Positions 59,694 through 64,000 of a DNA stretch of 64,000 nt are shown one piece after another. How positions within the stretch are numbered: the first letter of the stretch is position 1; every line of letters begins with the position of its first letter. The stretch is from a candidate division Hyd24-12 bacterium UBA6080 (GTDB taxonomy: Bacteria > Fermentibacterota > Fermentibacteria > Fermentibacterales > JCC-6), in the NCBI GenBank assembly GCA_002436025.1, contig DIXM01000012.1, positions 62,001 to 126,000 on the forward strand, read 5' to 3'. The notes beneath the pieces are model-generated. The model was given only the letters and a program-made list of their open reading frames with translations, was not told the origin of the DNA and did not search any database. The position numbers and the translations under genes were made by a program.

Positions 59694-61454
59694 ATGAAAA
59701 CCCTCTTGTTCTCTCTCCTGCTCATCGCTGCCTCCGGCCTCGCCGGGGTCATCAGCGAGCCCCTTCAGATGGAAATGGCCCTCTCGGCGCCTGACCAGCT
59801 GATCCCCGTCCTCATAAGACCGGTGGGACGCGCCGACATCGACTACATAAACAGCGTCGCCGCGAACATGACGCCCGCCCAGAGACGCGAACTGGCCGTC
59901 AGCGTGCTCAAGGCTTTCGCCACCGAGTCCCAGCAGCCGATCGTCGAAGCCCTGGCGGATTTCCCCGAAGGAACCGTTTCGGACATTCACCAGAGCTGGA
60001 TCGTAAATGCAGTGGGCTGCCACGCAACCCCCCAGATGATCAGACAGCTCTCGCTTCGCGGAGATGTCGAGTACATCACCCTTGTCACCTACACAGACAT
60101 CAGCATCGAGCCCGTGGATGTCAGGGAGCCCACACCAGGTGAACTCAGGCTCGCCACCACCTGGGGTCTCGAGAAGATCAACGCCCCCGATGTCTGGGCT
60201 CTCGGCTACGAGGGCGACGGCATTATCGTTGCCGTTGTTGATACCGGCGTCAACTACAACCATAACGACATCCACAATCAGATGTGGCACGACACCGCCG
60301 CCGGCTACCATTACGGCTGGAACTTCGCCAGCGGAACCGGCGACCCCATGGACACCGCCGGCCACGGTACCCACTGCGCGGGCACCGTCGCGGGCAACGG
60401 CGCTTCCGGAACCCAGACAGGCGTTGCTCCCCATGCGACCATCATGGCACTGAAGACCTCAATGACGTTCTCCACCGAGCAGCAGTGCTGGGATGCCTAC
60501 GAGTTTGCCGTCGAGCACGGGGCAAGCGTCGTGTCTTCATCCTTCGGCTGGCCCCAGAGCCAGAACCCCGATCGTCAGTCCTGGCGCGAGGTCGTCGAGA
60601 ACAGCCTTGCTGCTGGTGTGCATCATTCCATCGCAGCCGGCAACGAGGGTGGCAACCCGAGCATTCCAGGCGACATCCGCACCCCCGGCGACTGCCCTCC
60701 CCCCTGGCTTCACCCCAACCAGACAACGACCGGCGGCCTCTCTGCAGTGGTCACGGTGGGCGCCACCGACAGCAATGACAATCTCGCGTCTTTCTCGAGC
60801 CTTGGTTACTCAACCTGGGAGACCGACGCCCCCTGGTTCGACTACCCCGACACCGCCCCGGCCATCGGCCTCATCGATCCCGACATCTCAGGCCCCGGCG
60901 TTGACGTTGTGAGCCTCAGCTACAGCAACCCCTCGGGTTACACCACGATGAGCGGGACCTCCATGGCCACCCCCCACATCGCGGGCTGCATGGCGCTCCT
61001 TCTCGATGCCAACCCCAACCTCACCAACGCTCAGATGGACTCCCTGCTGGAAATGACGTCCGTTGACCTCGGCGCCGCAGGCAAGGACAACTACTACGGC
61101 GCAGGCCGTGTGGACATCTACCAGGCCGTCCTGGCCGCCCTTGAGATGGTTGGCACCGAAGAGGCAAGCGGCGCTGCCGTCGACCCCGCAACCATGGTCC
61201 TCTCCGGCGTGTCCCCCAACCCGGCCGCCTCCCACGCCTCGTTCTCGCTCTACGTCCCGATGGCCCAGACCGTGTCCCTCAACGTCTACGACGTGGCCGG
61301 CCGCGCTGTGGCCTTGGTGCATAACGGCGACATCAACCCGGGTTCCCACAACTTCATGTGGAACATCCCCGGCAACCTCGCCAACGGCCTCTATTTCGTG
61401 AGGGTGTCAGGTCCCTCCGGCGCCGCAGTTTCAAGGCTCACACTGCTGCGCTAG
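59694..61454 (+). CDS. Subtilisin-family (S8) serine protease with T9SS-type sorting domain
   Basis: 586 residues from an ATG with AAAGGA upstream. A signal peptide (LLFSLLLIAASGLAG) and an inhibitor-like propeptide (to about residue 140) precede the catalytic domain: Asp183 in VAVVDTGVNYNH, His224 in GHGTHCAGTVAG, the oxyanion Asn in AAGNEGG near residue 317 and Ser423 in MSGTSMATPH. The last 85 residues are a Bacteroidetes-type sorting domain (SPNPAASHASFSLYV, VYDVAGRAVALV, LANGLYFVRV). It is a secreted or surface protease for nutrient breakdown or processing of other exported proteins. It is transcribed alone with a strong terminator. Confidence 0.95.
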   Translation: MKTLLFSLLLIAASGLAGVISEPLQMEMALSAPDQLIPVLIRPVGRADIDYINSVAANMTPAQRRELAVSVLKAFATESQQPIVEALADFPEGTVSDIHQSWIVNAVGCHATPQMIRQLSLRGDVEYITLVTYTDISIEPVDVREPTPGELRLATTWGLEKINAPDVWALGYEGDGIIVAVVDTGVNYNHNDIHNQMWHDTAAGYHYGWNFASGTGDPMDTAGHGTHCAGTVAGNGASGTQTGVAPHATIMALKTSMTFSTEQQCWDAYEFAVEHGASVVSSSFGWPQSQNPDRQSWREVVENSLAAGVHHSIAAGNEGGNPSIPGDIRTPGDCPPPWLHPNQTTTGGLSAVVTVGATDSNDNLASFSSLGYSTWETDAPWFDYPDTAPAIGLIDPDISGPGVDVVSLSYSNPSGYTTMSGTSMATPHIAGCMALLLDANPNLTNAQMDSLLEMTSVDLGAAGKDNYYGAGRVDIYQAVLAALEMVGTEEASGAAVDPATMVLSGVSPNPAASHASFSLYVPMAQTVSLNVYDVAGRAVALVHNGDINPGSHNFMWNIPGNLANGLYFVRVSGPSGAAVSRLTLLR

Positions 61455-61469
61455 CCCCGGCATACTGAA

Positions 61470-61506
61470 AAGCGGCCCGTTCCGAAAGGAGCGGGCCGCT
61501 TCTTTA
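61470..61506 (+). terminator. Strong intrinsic terminator with GAAA tetraloop
   Basis: AAGCGGCCCGTTCC pairs with GGAGCGGGCCGCTT (61470-61483 with 61488-61501) around a GAAA loop, followed by CTTTA. It is the 3' end of the subtilase gene, 15 bases after the stop. Confidence 0.88.
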
Positions 61507-61662
61507 GTCTGTGGAGCCGACTGCTGAAGCATTCCCACCAGCTTCGATTGCCCTCCTGCCAATGTACCAGCGCCCCGGACTGAAGCCCCGAGCTCCTGCG
61601 ATACTGCCATCAGGCGGTCATCACCTCCTGCGAAGGCCATGCAGAAAGGGCAGTCTGTATGA

Positions 61663-61694
61663 GAGAGGCCCGGACCTTGCGGCCCGGGCCTCTC
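61663..61694 (-). terminator. Long hairpin at the 3' end of the third TW-motif gene
   Basis: A 14-position stem with one mismatch (GAGAGGCCCGG-CC arms) and a four-base loop, 18 bases beyond the stop at 61713. There is no run of T after it on either strand, so it may stabilise the mRNA 3' end or act as a weak two-way terminator. The rest of the 61507-61662 gap shows no gene. Confidence 0.6.
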
Positions 61695-61712
61695 CTTTAC
61701 AGAGCTTAAGTT

Positions 61713-62354
61713 CTAGAAGGAGCTCTTCACGCCCGCCCAGGTGTCGCGTTCGAGGGAGGTGAGCGTATCGTAATAGGTCCTGAAAGCGTAATCGAAGGCC
61801 GGGAACGAACCGTAACCAGAGTTTGCGTAGCACTGGCCGTAGGCGTACGGGTTGGTGGTTGAGCCGGCGATACCCAGAGAGGTGTTGCCGGTGAAAACCA
61901 GGTAGTATGTGGTTGCCGGGGTTATGTTTACGTAGGTCCAGAAAACGTCGACCCAGGTTCCGGCAGTCCCGGTTGCTGTGGCTTCGGCCAGCATGGAGCC
62001 CCCGGCGTTGGGAAGGTTTGTCCAGAGCTGGATGGTGACGGGAGCGCTGGAGCCTACCGCGGCCTGGAGAAGGATCCCGGCGCCGGAGATGTTGGCGTGA
62101 GTCTGCTGGAAGGACTGGGCAAGGCCGGTCTGGCTGAAGGCAGCTATGTAAGTCGGTCCGCTGGGCTGATTCTGGTCGACGGCGGAGTCAAGCCGGTCGT
62201 CGTAGAGGGGAAGACTGGAACCCGTGTCGGTGCTCTGCACCACGGGTGCGTTCTGCCAGTTCAGGTCGGCGGTGGCGGGAAGCTCACTGGCGTTTGCGAA
62301 AGCGGCAAACACAGTCAGCGCAACGATCAGAAGGAAAGAACTCTTTGTTGACAT
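61713..62354 (-). CDS. Secreted protein with C-terminal T-W-x2-V-K-x-S-F motif
   Basis: 213 residues from the ATG at 62354; a GTG three bases earlier is also possible. A signal peptide (SFLLIVALTVFAAFANA) is followed by a beta-sandwich typical of surface adhesion or carbohydrate-binding domains (AQSFQQTHANISGAGILLQAAVG, PVTIQLWTNLPNAGGSMLAEA, VDVFWTYVNITPATTYYLVFTG). The C-terminus reads LERDTWAGVKSSF, sharing its pattern with the proteins ending at 37387 and 57395. It has its own promoter and a 100-base leader with a small hairpin just before the ribosome site. Confidence 0.83.
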   Translation of the reverse strand: MSTKSSFLLIVALTVFAAFANASELPATADLNWQNAPVVQSTDTGSSLPLYDDRLDSAVDQNQPSGPTYIAAFSQTGLAQSFQQTHANISGAGILLQAAVGSSAPVTIQLWTNLPNAGGSMLAEATATGTAGTWVDVFWTYVNITPATTYYLVFTGNTSLGIAGSTTNPYAYGQCYANSGYGSFPAFDYAFRTYYDTLTSLERDTWAGVKSSF

Positions 62355-62370
62355 CACTAAGCAAACCTCC

Positions 62371-62386
62371 GGTTTTCTGCAAAACC
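62371..62386 (-). promoter_or_regulatory. Leader hairpin beside the ribosome binding site
   Basis: On the minus strand GGTTTT-GCAG-AAAACC forms a perfect six-base-pair hairpin that ends exactly where the GGAGG ribosome site (62366-62370) begins. It may tune translation of the secreted protein. Chance is not excluded, since the stem is short and A/T-rich. Confidence 0.4.
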
Positions 62387-62461
62387 CTGTGTTTGAGGGC
62401 GGAGCGCAAGAGTTGTTCTAAACGCTGCCGCCACATCAGGCAGGGCTCGGCGGTTATGCCT

Positions 62462-62491
62462 AGTCTATTCTGCTTCGTGCTCTTTTGTCAA
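62462..62491 (-). promoter_or_regulatory. Promoter of the third TW-motif protein
   Basis: Minus-strand TTGACA (62486-62491), 18-base spacer and TAGACT (62462-62467). It predicts a leader of about 100 bases before the start codon. Confidence 0.65.
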
Positions 62492-62563
62492 GCTCGTACG
62501 CAGTTTTTTAAGGCAGGAAACTGCAATGCTGTTCCATGCCTGGATGGTCGGTTTCAAGGCTGT

Positions 62564-62593
62564 AAAAAAGAGGGACGCCGAAAAGCGTCCCTC
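62564..62593 (-). terminator. Terminator of tRNA-Arg
   Basis: Perfect nine-base-pair stem GAGGGACGC/GCGTCCCTC (62570-62578 with 62585-62593) followed on the minus strand by TTTTTT, seven bases beyond the tRNA. Confidence 0.93.
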
Positions 62594-62600
62594 AAATTAC

Positions 62601-62676
<76 letters not shown>

Positions 62677-62717
62677 AATGAGCCCGTAAGATAACCTGTC
62701 GGGCTCCTGATTTCAAG

Positions 62718-63203
62718 TCAGAACAGTATCTGTTCCACGATTGGTTCCGCGCCCTTCTCCAGGGTGAGGAGCGCCATGGACCTGTTTCCCCTGCTTCCCT
62801 CGACAGCGCCCGGGTTGAGCATGAGAAGTCCGCTCTCCCTGTACTCGGTGAACCGGTGTGAATGGCCGAAAAGAATGATCCCGGGGGCTTGGGCTTCAAA
62901 GAGGGCTTTCACCCTCTCCCGCAGGCCGGTTCGGGAGCCCGACCCATGCGTCATGCATACCTTCGTGCCCTGAAGCGTGAAAGCAAGGGTTGCGGGAAGG
63001 AAGGCCTGGAGGCCGTAACCGTCCATGTTGCCCAGCACTCCCCGCACCGGCGCGAAGCGTTGCAGGTCGCGGTAAACATCGGGTTCAACGAAATCGCCGC
63101 AATGAAGAACGAGGTCTGCCTCGCAGCAGACCTCGTATACTCTTCCGGGCAGATTGCCGGCCCGGGTGGGAACATGCGTATCGGAAAGAACCGCTACAAT
63201 CAA
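62718..63203 (-). CDS. YfcE/MJ0936-family metallophosphoesterase
   Basis: 161 residues. The metal sites are complete: VLSDTHVP (D-x-H) near residue 7, LVLHCGDFVEPDV (GD) near residue 32, GVLGNMDG (GN-x-D), MTHGSG and LFGHSHRF (GHSH) near residue 112. These enzymes hydrolyse phosphodiesters; the cellular substrate is usually unknown. It begins with TTG at 63203, three bases after the stop of the mS38-like gene, so it is probably translated as the third gene of the HU transcript. Confidence 0.88.
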   Translation of the reverse strand: MIVAVLSDTHVPTRAGNLPGRVYEVCCEADLVLHCGDFVEPDVYRDLQRFAPVRGVLGNMDGYGLQAFLPATLAFTLQGTKVCMTHGSGSRTGLRERVKALFEAQAPGIILFGHSHRFTEYRESGLLMLNPGAVEGSRGNRSMALLTLEKGAEPIVEQILF

Positions 63204-63206
63204 TTT

Positions 63207-63302
63207 CTAACGGATCTTCTTCTTATGCCTGTTGGCGCGACGCCTTTTCTTGCGTTTGTGATTAGCGATCTTCTGTCGCTTACGCTTTCTTCCATTGGGC
63301 AC
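63207..63302 (-). CDS. AURKAIP1/COX24 (mS38-like) ribosome-associated micro-protein
   Basis: 31 residues from a GTG at 63302, one base beyond the HU stop. The peptide is almost all basic (GRKRKRQKIANHKRKKRRRANRHKKKIR) and matches, from memory, the short Bacteroidetes proteins annotated as AURKAIP1/COX24-domain, related to mitochondrial small-subunit protein mS38. It probably binds 16S rRNA in the small ribosomal subunit. It is too short for standard gene calling but has 17 Arg or Lys and no other plausible reading. Its place between HU and the phosphodiesterase implies cotranscription. Confidence 0.82.
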   Translation of the reverse strand: MPNGRKRKRQKIANHKRKKRRRANRHKKKIR

Positions 63303-63303
63303 T

Positions 63304-63579
63304 TTACTTTGCCACCCTTTCCTTTACCGACCGGGACGGCTTGAACACGGGAACGGAGCGCCGGGGAACGAGAACGGTCTCGCCGCTGTGTGGATTGCGA
63401 GCCTTGCGTTCGTTTCTTTCCACGACCTTGAATGTGCCGAAGCCACGGATCTCAATGTGCTCTTTGGCGAACATTGCGTCCTTGACTTCCTCGAAGAATC
63501 TGTTGACCACGAAGGCTACTTCCTTTTTGGTCAGCCCTGTCTTATCGGCGATGCTTGCGACGATGTCGGCCTTGGTCAT
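63304..63579 (-). CDS. HU/IHF-family DNA-binding protein
   Basis: 91 residues: MTKADIVASIADKTGLTKKEVAFVVNRFFEEV forms the helical base, HIEIRGFGTFKVVERNERKARNPHSGE the beta arm and PVFKPSRSVKERV the end. It bends and compacts DNA. The RNP tip of the arm (RNPHSGE) is intact. Start ATG with GGGAGG upstream. It leads a short operon with the mS38-like peptide and the phosphodiesterase. Confidence 0.95.
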   Translation of the reverse strand: MTKADIVASIADKTGLTKKEVAFVVNRFFEEVKDAMFAKEHIEIRGFGTFKVVERNERKARNPHSGETVLVPRRSVPVFKPSRSVKERVAK

Positions 63580-63745
63580 TTTTCCTCCCGCATCGGTCTG
63601 GGTGAAGAGATATGCTTGTATGCCAAAACTATAACTACAATCAATGTTTCAAGAGCGGGTAAGATAGACAATGCCCGCGCAATATGCAACCCCTTGACAG
63701 CCGTCAACTAAGGGGATGCGGCGGCAGAAGCCGCCGCAAAAAAAC

Positions 63746-63822
63746 TGGTGGAGCTTAGGGGAGTCGAACCCCTGACCTCTTGACTGCCAGTCAAGCGCTC
63801 TAGCCAACTGAGCTAAAGCCCC
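63746..63822 (-). tRNA. tRNA-Ala, anticodon GGC
   Basis: 77 bases including an encoded CCA. Acceptor GGGGCTT pairs with AAGCTCC (one G-T pair); D arm GCTCAGTTGGCTAGAGC, anticodon stem CTTGA/TCAAG with loop CTGGCAG (GGC, reads GCC) and T arm AGGGGTTCGACTCCCCT are present. A T-run follows the CCA directly on the minus strand. Confidence 0.93.
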
Positions 63823-63861
63823 ATCGAAAGCCGCAGAAACATAACCCCTGCGCCCATGATG

Positions 63862-64000
63862 TCAAGTTTTGGCCGACTCGAGCCGCCAGAAGGCTCCACC
63901 CATTGGTTGCCTCACGAGGCCCGGAGTCATCTCGGCAATTGCCAGCTCTATCACCATGGAAACAGTGGCCTCGAACAGATGCCCTCCCCTGGCCGTAAAG
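63862..64000 (-). CDS. C-terminal end of an unrecognised protein, cut by window edge
   Basis: The last 45 residues of a minus-strand frame that enters from beyond base 64000 and stops at 63862. It reads GGHLFEATVSMVIELAIAEM, then TPGLVRQPMGGAFW and RLESAKT at the end. A helix plus a short strand is likely. I cannot name the family. It ends 39 bases upstream of tRNA-Ala in the direction of transcription and may be cotranscribed with it. Confidence 0.55.
   Translation of the reverse strand, partial: FTARGGHLFEATVSMVIELAIAEMTPGLVRQPMGGAFWRLESAKT

Noticed and set aside
59673..60434. 253-codon minus-strand frame opposite the subtilase
   Set aside because: Glycine-valine-rich antisense shadow; the opposite strand has a complete catalytic triad.
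63719..63744. GCGGCGGC/GCCGCCGC hairpin after tRNA-Ala as a terminator
   Set aside because: On the tRNA strand the T-run comes before the stem, and on the other strand the stem is followed by A, so it is not a canonical terminator in either direction.

Overview
The window reads as high-GC bacterial chromosome, gene-dense and mostly transcribed on the minus strand. Several features point to an anaerobic or fermentative member of the FCB superphylum, possibly one of the uncultured phyla such as Fermentibacterota; this is an inference from gene content, not a phylogeny. The pointers are four secreted proteins with Bacteroidetes-type (T9SS-like) C-terminal sorting domains, a gingipain-family C25 protease, an mS38/AURKAIP1-like micro-protein beside HU, a trimeric NAD-linked [FeFe]-hydrogenase with Rex, and a PerR-like regulator beside a flavoredoxin-like protein. 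No stretch longer than 300 bases lacks a gene. No CRISPR array, insertion sequence, prophage or rRNA was seen. Neither window edge is a gene end: a membrane protein is cut at base 1 and an unrecognised protein at base 64000.

Layout. 1-6.1 kb: a minus-strand operon led by a PerR/Fur-type regulator and a flavin reductase-like protein, followed by four glycosyltransferase-type proteins and a cut membrane protein (surface polysaccharide or glycolipid). 6.2-6.9 kb: a Phd/VapC toxin-antitoxin pair with a clear promoter and operator. 7-8.5 kb: a small unknown protein and a secreted beta-propeller gene interrupted by an in-frame TGA. 8.5-13.9 kb: mutS, a GT9 heptosyltransferase-like protein and an MsbA-like exporter. 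14-16 kb: ECF sigma factor, zinc-finger anti-sigma factor and an HtrA-like protein without its catalytic serine (plus strand). 16-22.7 kb: lipoprotein, C25 protease, a large hybrid kinase and a response regulator in one overlapping operon. 22.7-31.5 kb: TetR-led efflux operon (two adaptors around one RND pump, TPR lipoprotein, metallo-hydrolase, MATE exporter).

31.6-43 kb: a CASTOR/POLLUX-type ion channel, a cyclase-ATPase-TPR giant, a secreted protein with a short C-terminal motif, a DUF3800 gene between 40-bp direct repeats next to tRNA-Leu, secG, an amidase, a NYN-plus-cold-shock protein, and an arylsulfotransferase-like secreted protein. 43-51.5 kb is the metabolic core: rex-hydC-hydB-hydA followed by a hydrogenase-like sensor kinase and two receiver proteins, all abutting or overlapping. 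It would tie H2/NADH turnover (HydABC) to NADH/NAD+ sensing (Rex) and probably to H2 sensing (the HydS-like kinase).

51.5-64 kb: lipid kinase, HAD phosphatase, peroxiredoxin, propeller lipoprotein, cyclic-nucleotide-binding protein, GNAT acetyltransferase, secreted proteins, an ABC exporter pair, NlpC/P60 hydrolase, subtilase, tRNA-Arg, a YfcE-like phosphodiesterase, the mS38-like peptide, HU and tRNA-Ala.

The signal I think most likely to be new is a short C-terminal motif, L-x3-T-W-[GA]-x-[IV]-K-x-S-[FW]-stop, shared by three otherwise different signal-peptide proteins (stops at 37387, 57395 and 61713). Each is a single gene with its own TTGACA-type promoter and a strong 3' hairpin. It differs from the T9SS-type domains on four other secreted proteins in the same window and could be a separate sorting or processing tag.
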